Positions 15,799 to 25,646 are shown, counted from the first letter of the stretch. The stretch: DNA of 64,000 nt from Larkinella insperata (GCF_026248825.1 NZ_CP110973.1:3181001-3245000); one strand, 5' to 3'. Notes: generated by a model from the sequence alone, not told the origin. Numbers and translations are program-made.

Positions 15799-18700
15799 AT
15801 GAAAACAAAATCTACTGGTAGATTCCTCTTCCGCTGGGCTCTGCTTTTTACCGGATTGGTCGGTGTATGTCGAGGCCCGGCCTGGGCGCAGGGAACGGCC
15901 CGGCAAGTGGTTACGGGAAAAGTGACTTCGGTTGTCGATGGTACCCCGCTGCCGGGGGTCAACGTCGTTTTGAAAGGAACGCAGGTCGGAACCACCACCA
16001 ACGGCACCGGCAACTATACAATTGACGTGAGTGGGGCCGCTCCCGCGCTGGTGTTTTCCTACATCGGTTTTAACACCCAGGAAATTGCCGTAGCCAACCA
16101 AAAAGTAATCAATATCAGCCTGACCGAAAGTGTTTCCACGCTGAAAGAAGCCGTTGTGACGGCTTTGGGGATCAAGCGGGAAAAGCGGTCGCTGGGCTAC
16201 TCGGTCGGGAATGTCGAGAGCAAGGCCCTCACCGAAACGCCCCAGAACAATGTCCTCAATGCCTTGTCGGGCAAAGTGGCCGGGGTGCAGATTTCGCAGA
16301 TGGGCGGGGGCGTCGGGTCGTCGGTGAGCATGATCATCCGGGGGGCCAACTCCCTCAACGGCGATAACCAGCCGCTTTTTGTCATTGACGGGGTTCCAGT
16401 GGCCAACAAGCTAAACAACGGCTTCGGGGGCGCTGACATGGGCAACCCCATTTCCGACATCAACCCGAATGACATTGCTAACGTGTCCGTGCTGAAAGGA
16501 CCCAGTGCCGCAGCCCTGTATGGTTCGCGGGCGGGCAACGGGGTTGTGCTGATCACGACCAAATCCGGCGCGGGGGGTAAAAAGGGAATTGGCGTGTCCC
16601 TGAACACTGCCGTGGTGGCCGACGTTCCGTTGCAGTACGTAGCGGTTCAAAACAAATTCGGGTCGGGCAAGACGGGGGCGCACATCCTGGAAGAGCCCGA
16701 AAATGAAAGCTGGGGCGCTGCGCTGGACAAAGGTGAGCAATGGGCGTTGTGGAACAGCAACGGACAAAAAGTGCCGCTGGTTTCGTACCCCAACCGGTTC
16801 CGGGATTTTTTCCAGACCGGGATTACCAACACAAACAACGTCTCGATTAACGGCAACTACGACAAAGGAAGCTTCCGGCTGTCGCTCGGGAATATGAAAA
16901 ATACCGGCATCATTCCGAACACCGATCTGTCCCGCCTGACGCTCGCCCTGAACACCACCTACAACCTGACCGACAAGCTGCGGGCCTCGGTAAATATGAA
17001 CATCACCGAATCGGGCTCCAACAACCGGCCGATCATCGACCAAAGCCGTAATGATGTGGTGCGGAGTGTATACGAAACCGGCTCCCAGGTAAACATAAAC
17101 GACCTGCGCGACTACTGGCTTCCGGGCCAGGAGGGCATCGCGCAGCGGAAATACAAGGACAAACAAAACAATCCCTTCTACTTGGTGTACGAAAATCCCA
17201 CCGGCTTCAAACGCGACAGGGTGGTGAGCAAAATCCAGCTCGATTACGACATCACGAAGGACTTCCTGATCACCGGCCGGTACTCGCGCGACTCGTATGA
17301 GGAAATCCTGGAAGCGAAAAAGGCCTACAACAACTTCGAGGCTCCGAATGGGGCCTATCAGGTTTCCAACAACTACAACAAGGAAACCAACCTGGACCTG
17401 ATTCTGAGCTACAGGAAAAATTTCGGCGACAACTGGAGCCTGAATGCCCTGGGCGGTTTTAACCGACTCGAGCAATACGGACGGAGCCTGGCCACGTCGG
17501 CAACGGCCCTGGTGGTGCCCGGCGTTTACAACATTTCCAATGGTGCGCCCGGTGCCGTTGCCTACAACAGCCTGCTGAACCGCAAGAAACTTTACGGGGT
17601 GTACGGATCAGCCTCGATTGGCTTCAAAGACATGGTTTACCTCGATCTGACCGCGCGGAACGACTGGACCAGTACGCTGCCGAAAGGCAACAATTCGTAT
17701 TTCTACCCGTCGGCATCCTTTAGCGTTATCGCTTCGGAAATAGTCAAAATGCCGCGTTGGGTCAGCTTTGCCAAAATCCGGGCGGGGTATGCGCAGGTGG
17801 GGAACGACGTAGCGCCCTACGCGTACAGCCGCATCTACCAGACCGCCCTCGACTGGGGTGCGGCCAAAAGCATGTTCATGGGGGGAACGCTCACCAACCC
17901 GAACCTCAAGCCGGAAATTGCCACCTCGAGCGAGATCGGTGTGGACCTGAAATTCCTCAACAACCGGCTGGGACTGGATGCAACGTTCTATCAGCGGGGA
18001 AACAAAAACCAGGTTCTGTCGATTGTGACGCCCATCGAATCCGGTGCGAACACCAAGCAGATCAACGCCGGACTGGTGGAAAGCAAAGGTTTCGAGCTGG
18101 CTTTGTACACGACGCCCATCAAAACGGAGGACTTTTCCTGGGATATGAACTTCACCCTGACCCGGAACCGTACTTACATCACCCAACTGGCGGACGGGAT
18201 CAAGTACTTCTCGTTTGCGTCCTACTCCGGGGCTGAAGTACGGACGTACGAGGGAGGTCAGGTGGGCGATATTTATGCGGCACCGATCCTGCGGGTGAAA
18301 GACACCAATTCGCCGTACTACGGCTATCCAATCGTGACCAGCGGAGGGCTTTACCAAACCGACAACGACGTAAACAACCTGAAAAAGATCGGCAACTTCA
18401 ACCACAAGTTTCTGATGGGCGTTCAACCGTCGATCACTTACAAGAACTTTACAGTATTCGCCAACGTTGACTGGCGCCTGGGCGGGTCGTTCTATTCCAA
18501 TACGATGATGTTCCTGGGCAACAATGGACAATTGGAAAAAACCCTGACCGGCGAAACCTACGACCCGAACCGACGCCTGGACGAGCAGATCAAAGAAAAT
18601 CCGGACAAATACCTGGGTAGCTGGGTGGGCGGCCGCAATGCCGAATACCACGGATTCGCCTGGCCGGAAGGAAGCGTGGAAGCGGGCCGACGGGTGCAGG

Positions 18701-19113
18701 ACGCCAGCCTGAACCCGGGCGTTTTGGCCACCAAAGATGCCAACGGCAACACGGTTTACACCGAAAACCTGGGCGGTCCCGGCAGTAAATGGCTGGATCC
18801 CTTCAGCGCCTACCGCTACGCCAACCGTCCGTTTGCCGAAAAAAACATGTACAGTGCTACGTACGTGAAAGTACGGGAAGTTTCGATTACCTACCGTCTG
18901 CCCAAAGCCTTTGTCAATCGACTGCATTTGCAGAACGCATCGGTTGGGTTCGTCGCGAACAACCTCTTTATGTGGACGGCGGCCGGTATCAAGGGGCTCG
19001 ACCCCGAACGGGCTTTCCGGCCCAACGGCGTGGGCTGGTCGCAGGGGGTGGAGTATTACAACGTACTGCCTTTCACGGGTTCGTTCGGGGCTAAATTGAA
19101 TGTAGACTTTTAA
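15799..19113 (+). CDS. SusC/RagA-type TonB-dependent outer-membrane transporter
   Basis: 1104 residues from ATG 15799, which starts a signal peptide (MKTKSTGRFLFRWALLFTGL, then CRGPAWAQ). Order: CarboxypepD_reg-like domain (about 40-115, VTGKVTSVVDGTPLPGVNVV), TonB plug (about 120-235, with LNALSGKVAGVQISQ and GSRAGNGVVLITTKSG), then a long barrel ending in GAKLNVDF. It imports oligosaccharides or other large solutes with its SusD lid. The SusD gene begins 12 bp after the stop, so the two are translationally close and surely co-transcribed. A GH31 enzyme downstream suggests an alpha-glycan or xyloside substrate, which is inference. Confidence 0.95.
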   Translation: MKTKSTGRFLFRWALLFTGLVGVCRGPAWAQGTARQVVTGKVTSVVDGTPLPGVNVVLKGTQVGTTTNGTGNYTIDVSGAAPALVFSYIGFNTQEIAVANQKVINISLTESVSTLKEAVVTALGIKREKRSLGYSVGNVESKALTETPQNNVLNALSGKVAGVQISQMGGGVGSSVSMIIRGANSLNGDNQPLFVIDGVPVANKLNNGFGGADMGNPISDINPNDIANVSVLKGPSAAALYGSRAGNGVVLITTKSGAGGKKGIGVSLNTAVVADVPLQYVAVQNKFGSGKTGAHILEEPENESWGAALDKGEQWALWNSNGQKVPLVSYPNRFRDFFQTGITNTNNVSINGNYDKGSFRLSLGNMKNTGIIPNTDLSRLTLALNTTYNLTDKLRASVNMNITESGSNNRPIIDQSRNDVVRSVYETGSQVNINDLRDYWLPGQEGIAQRKYKDKQNNPFYLVYENPTGFKRDRVVSKIQLDYDITKDFLITGRYSRDSYEEILEAKKAYNNFEAPNGAYQVSNNYNKETNLDLILSYRKNFGDNWSLNALGGFNRLEQYGRSLATSATALVVPGVYNISNGAPGAVAYNSLLNRKKLYGVYGSASIGFKDMVYLDLTARNDWTSTLPKGNNSYFYPSASFSVIASEIVKMPRWVSFAKIRAGYAQVGNDVAPYAYSRIYQTALDWGAAKSMFMGGTLTNPNLKPEIATSSEIGVDLKFLNNRLGLDATFYQRGNKNQVLSIVTPIESGANTKQINAGLVESKGFELALYTTPIKTEDFSWDMNFTLTRNRTYITQLADGIKYFSFASYSGAEVRTYEGGQVGDIYAAPILRVKDTNSPYYGYPIVTSGGLYQTDNDVNNLKKIGNFNHKFLMGVQPSITYKNFTVFANVDWRLGGSFYSNTMMFLGNNGQLEKTLTGETYDPNRRLDEQIKENPDKYLGSWVGGRNAEYHGFAWPEGSVEAGRRVQDASLNPGVLATKDANGNTVYTENLGGPGSKWLDPFSAYRYANRPFAEKNMYSATYVKVREVSITYRLPKAFVNRLHLQNASVGFVANNLFMWTAAGIKGLDPERAFRPNGVGWSQGVEYYNVLPFTGSFGAKLNVDF

Positions 19114-19125
19114 TTGGAAGCGCAA

Positions 19126-20802
19126 ATGAAAACGATAAAAACATGGAGAGCCTTCTTGCTGGCGATGGTGTGTCTGGGGCTATCGGCCTGTAAAGAGGAC
19201 CTCACCGAGATTAACAAGAACCCCAACAGTCCCGAAAATGTGTCTTCCAATTACGTCCTTACTTATTCACTGGTCAACAGCGGGAAACTGGTGTTCGGTC
19301 TGGGTAAGAACAGTTCCAAGATTGCTGCCGCCATGCAGTACATGCAGGCGGGAACAAACGAAGGCGCGGCCGAAACGAATCAGTATGCCTGGGGGCAGGA
19401 AGGCTGGGGCGGCTACTACGATATCCTGCGAAACGTGCAGATCATTTACGACAACGGCGTGCGGGACGACAACAAACTGTTCCAGGGCATCGGGCTGACC
19501 ATGAAATCCATGCTCTACGGGTTGCTCACCGACCTCTACGGCGACATTCCCTATAGCGAGGCCCTGAAGGCCAGCACCGGGTCGTTTTTTCCAAAATATG
19601 ATAGCCAGGCCGATGTGTATAAAGGCATCCTGACCGATCTGAAAAAGGCGGACGAACTGCTTCAGAACCTGACCGCCAAGGATGTGGTAAGCGCCACGTC
19701 GGATGTGATGTATAAGGGTGATGCCACCAAATGGCGGAAGTTTGCCAATTCGTTGCGGCTGCGTTACGCCCTGCGTCTGGCCGATAAAAAGGCGGAGATG
19801 GCAGCATTGGGGATCAATCTTGAAACCGAGTTCAGGGAAGCGGCCGCGGGTGCCTTCACCAGCAAGTCGGATGATGCCACCATTGCTTTCCTGGGGACCA
19901 ACTCCGACAACGCCCAGCCCGGCGGCCCGCTGGCATCGGCCACTTTCAACTGGCTGACCAAACCGGCCAAACCACTGGTTGACAAGCTGCTTCAGTTGAA
20001 GGACCCGAGGTTACAGCGCTGGGCCAATCCGGTACGGAGAAAATGGGATGCCAACGTGAAAACGGAAACTACGAAGTCATTCACAAACCTGTTCGGGGAG
20101 ACGTATTCCGTGGTCTACGTCCCCAACGTGGCCTCCAGTGCCGATACCAACCTGTACGTAGGGTTGCCGGTCGGGCTTCCCATTACGCAGGGCATCGTCT
20201 ACAACAAAGGAAATGATGTATCGGTCTACCCCAACGAGCAAAATCCTTACATTTCGTTCATTCACGACCGGTACCGGAAAAATGCCGACCCCTACGTAGC
20301 CATGAATTTCATGAACTATCCGGAGGTTGAGTTTATTCTGGCGGAGGCCGCCCTGCTCGGCGGATTTGGTGCCACCGACGCGGAAGCGCATTACAAAAAA
20401 GCGGTTCAGGCGTCGATGGACAAAGAGGGGGCACTGGCAGCCGCTTCGTTTAATTTTGAAACGTATTATGCGCAACCCGGAGTAAGCTACGCCAGCGCTG
20501 AAAACAAGCAGGAACGGATTTTAGAGCAGAAATGGATCTCGTCCTGGTTCAGCATCCAATCCTGGTTCGACTGGCGACGGACAGGCTACCCCGTGCTCAA
20601 AACCGGTCCGGTGGCGCAATTCGGCGCGGCCCTGCCGATTCGTTACATGTATCCGACGCCCAACCTGGACCCCAAGTACATCGCAAATTACAACGATGCC
20701 GTAAGCCGATTGGGCAATACCAACTTTATTCCAACAGGCCAGAGCAAGGATCATCATTATGCCAGAATGTGGCTCATACAGGGCACATCGAAACCGTGGT
20801 AA
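19126..20802 (+). CDS. SusD/RagB-family nutrient-binding outer-membrane lipoprotein
   Basis: 558 residues. The signal ends in the lipobox LSAC and is followed by KEDLTEINKNPNSPE, the hallmark N-terminus of the SusD-like group with LTDINKNPN motifs. TPR-like helices (KSMLYGLLTDLYGDIPYSEA; FMNYPEVEFILAEAALLGGF) are present, as is a C-terminal WFDWRRTGYP motif. It is anchored to the cell surface and binds substrate over SusC. The ATG at 19126 is chosen; an in-frame TTG abutting the SusC stop is less likely. A terminator 20 bp downstream ends the susCD transcript before the GH31 gene. Confidence 0.95.
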   Translation: MKTIKTWRAFLLAMVCLGLSACKEDLTEINKNPNSPENVSSNYVLTYSLVNSGKLVFGLGKNSSKIAAAMQYMQAGTNEGAAETNQYAWGQEGWGGYYDILRNVQIIYDNGVRDDNKLFQGIGLTMKSMLYGLLTDLYGDIPYSEALKASTGSFFPKYDSQADVYKGILTDLKKADELLQNLTAKDVVSATSDVMYKGDATKWRKFANSLRLRYALRLADKKAEMAALGINLETEFREAAAGAFTSKSDDATIAFLGTNSDNAQPGGPLASATFNWLTKPAKPLVDKLLQLKDPRLQRWANPVRRKWDANVKTETTKSFTNLFGETYSVVYVPNVASSADTNLYVGLPVGLPITQGIVYNKGNDVSVYPNEQNPYISFIHDRYRKNADPYVAMNFMNYPEVEFILAEAALLGGFGATDAEAHYKKAVQASMDKEGALAAASFNFETYYAQPGVSYASAENKQERILEQKWISSWFSIQSWFDWRRTGYPVLKTGPVAQFGAALPIRYMYPTPNLDPKYIANYNDAVSRLGNTNFIPTGQSKDHHYARMWLIQGTSKPW

Positions 20803-20821
20803 AAAAGGTTAGCCAATAAAG

Positions 20822-20860
20822 AAAGCCATTGAGTGTTGTTCTCAATGGCTTTTTGCTTTT
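20822..20860 (+). terminator. Intrinsic terminator after susD
   Basis: AAAGCCATTGAG (20822-20833) pairs with CTCAATGGCTTT (20841-20852) over a 7-nt loop and is followed by a T-rich tract. Confidence 0.88.
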
Positions 20861-20949
20861 CAAAAACGTTGTGCCCTGAACTCCAATTGAGTAGAATTGG
20901 CCGCAAGCGCTTTTTCAGCATTGGATACCCTGCTGTCGACTATCCTTTC

Positions 20950-23103
20950 ATGTTTATGATCACTGCCCAAAAACGATTCCCGGTCCTTTTTTTCCTGTTG
21001 GTCTGGAGCATTGCTGGTTTCGCCCAATCCTCCTGGACCGAAACCGCACCCGGTGTCTGGAAACTTTCCGTTGGCAAACCGGAAGCCTACAACCTGCTGA
21101 CGGCCGCGGGCGTGCCACCCAATACCGCTGCACTGGCCAGCTTGCCCAAAACCGGTTTCCCGCTGCCCAAAGAAGACATTTCGGTGAAGGTGGTAGACGG
21201 AAAGACGTACCTGCGCTTTCCGCTTGAACGCGGAGAGCAGTTATACGGCTTTGGCCTGAACTTTCAGACGGTTCATCAGCGGGGAAAGATCCTGCAACTG
21301 CACATGGACCACTACGGCAACCGCGACAACGGCCGGACCCATTCGCCGACGCCTTTTTATGTGTCGTCCAACGGCTACGGGGTTTTCGTCAATTCAGCCC
21401 GCTACATCACGGTGTATGCCGGGTCGGCGGCCCGGCTGGACGGTAAAAATGCCCCGAAAGCGCAGGACCGAAACACGGACAAGGACTGGTCGGCCCATCC
21501 GTATTCCGACGCCGTTGAAATGCTGGTTCCGGCCGAGGGGGTTGAAATTTACGTTTTGGGCGGCCCGAAGCCAATGGAAGTGGTCCGGCGTTTTAACCTG
21601 TTCAATGGGGGAGGGTGTCTGCCTCCGCGCTGGGGACTCGGTTTTACGCAGCGGGTCCACCGGCTTTATACTGCCGACAGCGTAAGGCGGGAAGCGGCCG
21701 AGTTTGAAGCCCGGCAATATCCGCTGGATTTCATTGGTCTGGAACCCGGCTGGCAGAGCAAATCGTATCCGTGTACGTTCGAGTGGGACAAAACCCGTTT
21801 TCCCGACCCGGCCGGTTTTGTGAAAGACATGCTCAGTAAAAACGTCCGCATTAACCTGTGGACCAATCCGTACGTTTCACCCGACGCGTCGATCTTTCCG
21901 CAGATCAAACCGTTCAGCGGTTCGCACACGGTTTGGGTCGGGGCCGTGCCTGATCTGACGATTCCGCAGGCGCGGGATATTTACTGGCGGCAGTTCGACA
22001 AGGATCACGTGGGCATCGGCGTCAGCGGGTATAAAATTGATGAGGTTGATGGTAATGATTCGTGGTTGTGGCCCGACGTAGCCACGTTTCCGTCAGGCAT
22101 CAGCGCCGAGCAGATGCGGCAGACCTACGGGTTGCTGGTGCAGAAGCAGAGCACGGATTTGTACCGCAACCGCAACACCCGCACCTACGGCTTGGTGCGG
22201 GCATCGAACGCGGGCGGCTCGTCGTTTCCGTACGTGATTTACAACGACAATTACAGCCACCAGGATTTTATTACGGGGGTGATCAACAGCGGATTTGCGG
22301 GCGTTTTGTGGACTCCGGAAGTGCGGGCGTCGAAGACGGGCGAGGAGTGGCTGCGCCGGTTTCAGTCGGTTTGTTTTTCACCGATGGCGATGATTAATGC
22401 CTGGGCCGATGGCACCAAACCGTGGTCGTTCCCCGACGTGGCCGAGCAGGTGAAGGCCGTTGCGCAACTCCGGATGCAGATGATGCCGTACTGGTACACC
22501 GAATTTGCCAAATACCACTTCGAAGGCACCCCGCCGTTCCGGGCGCTGAATCTGGAAGACGGTTTTATGGAGAAAGTGGAGAAGCAAACCGCCGTAACGG
22601 ACCTGGGCGAAAACCCGTATCAGGAAGCCCTTACGAAGGAAATTAAGGACCAGTACATGGCGGGCGAGTACCTGCTCGTGGCGCCGATGTTTACCGGGCA
22701 GTCGTCGCGCAAGGTGATTTTACCGAAAGGAAAGTGGTACGATTTCTACACGGGCAAGTATGCCGGCAACGGGGAGGTCATTACGGTCACGCCGGGGCTG
22801 GACAAAATTCCGGTTTTTGTGAAAGATGGCGGGGTTGTACCGATGATGCCGCCGATGCTGCACGCGCCCAAACCGGGCCAGAAGGTCGATCTGGAAATCC
22901 GGCATTACGGCGAAAAACCGGCGCAATACCGCCTGTACGACGACGATGGCGAAACTTATAACTACGAAAAAGGCCAGTTGAGCTGGCGACTGATCCAGGT
23001 TGAGCGGCAGAAAAACGGAAGGTGGAAAGGCCGAATGTCGGCGGCTGAGAAGGGCAAGCCGGACACCGTCGGGAAGGTGACGTGGCGGTTTATGACGGAG
23101 TGA
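20950..23103 (+). CDS. Glycoside hydrolase family 31 protein (alpha-glucosidase/alpha-xylosidase type)
   Basis: 717 residues, exported (MFMITAQKRFPVLFFLLVWS, then IAGFAQ). An N-terminal beta-sandwich (LYGFGLNFQTVHQRGK; FYVSSNGYGVFVNSARY) precedes a TIM barrel with FIGLEPGWQ, NLWTNPYV and the nucleophile segment SGYKIDEVDGND (Asp364), then a C-terminal beta domain (LPKGKWYDFYTGKYAG; VKDGGVVPM). This is the retaining GH31 layout. The linkage specificity (alpha-xyloside, alpha-1,4/1,6-glucoside or sulfoquinovoside) is not readable. It follows susCD on the same strand after a terminator, so it belongs to the same locus but may have its own promoter. Confidence 0.9.
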   Translation: MFMITAQKRFPVLFFLLVWSIAGFAQSSWTETAPGVWKLSVGKPEAYNLLTAAGVPPNTAALASLPKTGFPLPKEDISVKVVDGKTYLRFPLERGEQLYGFGLNFQTVHQRGKILQLHMDHYGNRDNGRTHSPTPFYVSSNGYGVFVNSARYITVYAGSAARLDGKNAPKAQDRNTDKDWSAHPYSDAVEMLVPAEGVEIYVLGGPKPMEVVRRFNLFNGGGCLPPRWGLGFTQRVHRLYTADSVRREAAEFEARQYPLDFIGLEPGWQSKSYPCTFEWDKTRFPDPAGFVKDMLSKNVRINLWTNPYVSPDASIFPQIKPFSGSHTVWVGAVPDLTIPQARDIYWRQFDKDHVGIGVSGYKIDEVDGNDSWLWPDVATFPSGISAEQMRQTYGLLVQKQSTDLYRNRNTRTYGLVRASNAGGSSFPYVIYNDNYSHQDFITGVINSGFAGVLWTPEVRASKTGEEWLRRFQSVCFSPMAMINAWADGTKPWSFPDVAEQVKAVAQLRMQMMPYWYTEFAKYHFEGTPPFRALNLEDGFMEKVEKQTAVTDLGENPYQEALTKEIKDQYMAGEYLLVAPMFTGQSSRKVILPKGKWYDFYTGKYAGNGEVITVTPGLDKIPVFVKDGGVVPMMPPMLHAPKPGQKVDLEIRHYGEKPAQYRLYDDDGETYNYEKGQLSWRLIQVERQKNGRWKGRMSAAEKGKPDTVGKVTWRFMTE

Positions 23104-23258
23104 GGGTAGAAGTGAAAACTATTACTGATAAGCGATGGTATAGATAGTAATAACGTATGCCAAGTTGGGTCTGAATCAATACGGCTCAACAACACGACGC
23201 AAACCGGCTCCATCCGGCTTCCCGCAAAAATAAATAGGTTACTACGCTTCGGAGAGGC

Positions 23259-23266
23259 TATATTTG
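23259..23266 (+). promoter_or_regulatory. Bacteroidota -7 promoter element
   Basis: TATATTTG is an exact match to TAnnTTTG, 42 bp before the ATG of the CBM9-like gene. No clear -33 TTG is present. Confidence 0.5.
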
Positions 23267-23308
23267 CCCGTTCACCTCATCCCGCTGTCACCACGTTTCA
23301 GAATACGA

Positions 23309-24301
23309 ATGAAAAAATATCGCCCGGTTGGTTTGCCCTCGTTTTTTGTTCTTGCCCTTGGTTTGCTGTTCTTCCAGGGCTCCAGTGTACGAACGGATTT
23401 CAGTGAAAAAAACCAACCGGCTGACGCTACCAACCGGCGCAATGCCCGGAATACCGAAACCGGGCGGACAGCTGCGGGCGATTCGGCCCAATGGGCCTTC
23501 CCCTGCGACCGAAAGACCATCGAACGCTACACGGCTTACCGGACCGCCAAGCCGCCCGTTATCGACGGAAAACTAGACGAAGAAATCTGGACCAAAATTC
23601 CGCGTTCTCCCCGGTTTGTCGATCTGGTTTCGGGCAATAACACCATTCACGACACCCGGGCCGCCGTGTGCTGGGATAACGAGAATCTGTACGTGGCCTT
23701 CTGGGTAGAGGAACCCTTCATCAACGCCAAGCTGACCAACCATAACGATCCGATTTACACGGACAACGACGTTGAAGTATTTATCGCCGGAAAGGATACT
23801 TACTACGAATTTGAAATCAATTCTTTTGGAACGCGCTACGAAGCGTTTTTTATCTGGAAAGAAGCTTACGAAAAAGGCGGTTACGACCAGAATCCGATCT
23901 TTGCGCTATCGAACCCGAATGTAAAGAAGTTTAACGGGGTAGGCTACAAACACCACCCACGGGGGCTGCGCTACGGCTCCTGGGACTTCCGGTTTCCGGG
24001 CCTGCAAAGCGCGGTTCATATCGACGGGACCATCAACAACAACAAGGATCGGGACCGCAAATGGACCGTCGAGCTGGCGTTTCCCTGGAAAGGCATGGAG
24101 TGGATTGCCAAGGCAGATAACCGTGCGCTGCCTCCCAAAAACAACGACAACTGGCGCATCGATTTTTCCCGCTTCAACACCTACAAGGAAGCCGCCCCCG
24201 CCGACGACCACGGCGGCTGGGCGTGGAACTCCCACCGCGTCTGGGACTCGCACGTTCCGGAATGTTTCCCCATCATCACGTTTTCCAACAAGACCCGGTA
24301 G
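23309..24301 (+). CDS. Exported CBM9-like carbohydrate-binding protein
   Basis: 330 residues. The N-terminal hydrophobic segment (LPSFFVLALGLLFFQGSS) acts as signal or anchor and is followed by a charged linker. The single domain (about 85-325) has features of the family 9 carbohydrate-binding module: PPVIDGKLDEEIWTKIPRS, AAVCWDNENLYVAFWVEEP, YTDNDVEVFI, YYEFEINSFG and WTVELAFPWKGM. Such stand-alone CBM9-like proteins are common beside Bacteroidota glycan loci and may hold sugar at the surface or periplasm; no catalytic residues are evident. It lies 205 bp after the GH31 gene with a perfect -7 box upstream, so it probably has its own promoter. Confidence 0.85.
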   Translation: MKKYRPVGLPSFFVLALGLLFFQGSSVRTDFSEKNQPADATNRRNARNTETGRTAAGDSAQWAFPCDRKTIERYTAYRTAKPPVIDGKLDEEIWTKIPRSPRFVDLVSGNNTIHDTRAAVCWDNENLYVAFWVEEPFINAKLTNHNDPIYTDNDVEVFIAGKDTYYEFEINSFGTRYEAFFIWKEAYEKGGYDQNPIFALSNPNVKKFNGVGYKHHPRGLRYGSWDFRFPGLQSAVHIDGTINNNKDRDRKWTVELAFPWKGMEWIAKADNRALPPKNNDNWRIDFSRFNTYKEAAPADDHGGWAWNSHRVWDSHVPECFPIITFSNKTR

Positions 24302-24505
24302 GGAAAGCCGTTGCGGACTGTGCAAGGCTGGTTTCCGATCACTGCCTGTTCTCAATGATTTCATTCATCTTGATTTTGGGGAACTCACGGTGTTGAAAAG
24401 GGCTTTCAGGAATTTGTCTTATTTAACCCTAACAATGTCGTTTTTGCCCACCCTCGTTCCGGGCGGTCTGCTTTACCTTTGGCACTGAACCAAAAGGTAA
24501 ACAAC

Positions 24506-24988
24506 ATGCAGAAGATCACCACTTTTCTGACGTTCAACGACCAGGCCGAGCAAGCTGCTTTGCTGTACACGTCGATTTTCAAAAACTCGCGGATTAACCA
24601 CATCAGCCGCTACGGAGCAGGCGCACCCGTACCGGCCGGGACCGTTATGTCCGTCTCCTTTGTGCTCGATGGGCAGGCGTTTTCGGCCTTAAACGGCGGT
24701 CCGCATTTTAAGTTTGCCGAAGGGATTTCGCTTTTTGTGCACTGCGAAACCCAGGAGGAGGTCGACGAATATTGGGAAAAGCTGACCGCCGGTGGAGGGC
24801 AACCCGGCCCGTGCGGCTGGCTGAAAGACTCGTTTGGGGTGTCGTGGCAGATCATTCCGGCGGCTCTGGGGCAGTTGTTGCAGAGCGGGGATCCCGGGAA
24901 AGCCCAGCGCGTCTTGCAGGCCATGATGCAAATGTCCAAAATTGACATTGCCGCGCTGGAACAGGCGGCTGAGCAGGTTACGGTCTGA
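24506..24988 (+). CDS. VOC-family protein (PhnB/3-demethylubiquinone methyltransferase-like)
   Basis: 160 residues in the glyoxalase/VOC fold: ITTFLTFNDQAEQAALLYTSIF, VMSVSFVLDGQAFSALNGGP, ISLFVHCETQEEVDEYWEKL and DSFGVSWQIIP. This is the PhnB-like group often annotated as 3-demethylubiquinone-9 3-methyltransferase on weak grounds; the true activity is unknown. ATG 24506 (MQKITTF) gives the usual family N-terminus. It is followed 32 bp later by a dihydrofolate reductase-family gene, likely co-transcribed. Neither has an obvious link to the PUL. Confidence 0.9.
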   Translation: MQKITTFLTFNDQAEQAALLYTSIFKNSRINHISRYGAGAPVPAGTVMSVSFVLDGQAFSALNGGPHFKFAEGISLFVHCETQEEVDEYWEKLTAGGGQPGPCGWLKDSFGVSWQIIPAALGQLLQSGDPGKAQRVLQAMMQMSKIDIAALEQAAEQVTV

Positions 24989-25020
24989 ATAAATTCGGAA
25001 TACTAAACTTTCGTTATCCA

Positions 25021-25587
25021 ATGAGAAAACTAATCTTATCCCTGCAAATGTCGCTCGATGGTGTTGCATCCGACCCGGAAAAATGGATGACACTGAGCGA
25101 TGAAATCCTCGAATCCGCCATTGCGTACTACGATACGCTGGACGCGATTCTGGTTGGCGGCAACAGCTACGCCGGGCTGGCGGACTACTGGCAGCAGGCC
25201 GAACCAAATTTCGGATCCGAAACGGAGCGCCGGTTTGCCCGGAAAATCAATGACATCAAGAAAATCGTTTTTTCACGCTCCCCGATGGACCTGACCTGGC
25301 AGCATTCAGAACAATTGTTCTTCGACGATACCGATTCGCTGGCGCAGCAAATCCAACAGCTCAAAAACAGCGATGGCAAAAATATTTCGGTAGAAAGTGG
25401 GCTGAAAAGCTGGCAGTTGTTCCTGAAACTAAATCTTTTTGATGAGTTGGTGCTGGGTGTTCATCCCGTCGTGGCGGGTCAGGGCGAGAAGTTGTTTGCG
25501 GATACGGAAGCCCAATTGCCACTTCAATTGATAACCAGCAAGGTGTACCAGAACGGCGTTGTTGAACTGCATTATCAAAAAGGTTGA
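25021..25587 (+). CDS. Dihydrofolate reductase family protein (RibD C-terminal-like)
   Basis: 188 residues starting MRKLILSLQMSLDGVASDPEKW, the typical start of the stand-alone RibD_C/DHFR-like family. Other conserved parts are DAILVGGNSYAGLADYW, KIVFSRSPMDLTW, NISVESGLKSWQLFLKLNLFDELVLGVHPVVAGQGEKLF. The fold binds NADPH; the physiological substrate of these small proteins is not known. It forms a probable two-gene unit with the VOC gene before it. Confidence 0.9.
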   Translation: MRKLILSLQMSLDGVASDPEKWMTLSDEILESAIAYYDTLDAILVGGNSYAGLADYWQQAEPNFGSETERRFARKINDIKKIVFSRSPMDLTWQHSEQLFFDDTDSLAQQIQQLKNSDGKNISVESGLKSWQLFLKLNLFDELVLGVHPVVAGQGEKLFADTEAQLPLQLITSKVYQNGVVELHYQKG

Positions 25588-25607
25588 TTTTGGTGAAGAT
25601 TTGCCCT

Positions 25608-25646
25608 AATTTTCATGTTTGAAAATGAAACATTAACATGAAAATT
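25608..25646 (+). promoter_or_regulatory. Inverted repeat that includes a start codon
   Basis: AATTTTCATGTT (25608-25619) is a perfect reverse complement of AACATGAAAATT (25635-25646). The right arm contains the ATG (25638) of the cytochrome c-sugar dehydrogenase gene. An inner pair ATGTTT/AAACAT gives an alternative fold. A role in translation control is inference. Confidence 0.45.

Noticed and set aside
17608..19125. A 505-codon open frame opposite susC
   Set aside because: Shadow of the susC reading frame; no signal peptide, domain or promoter.
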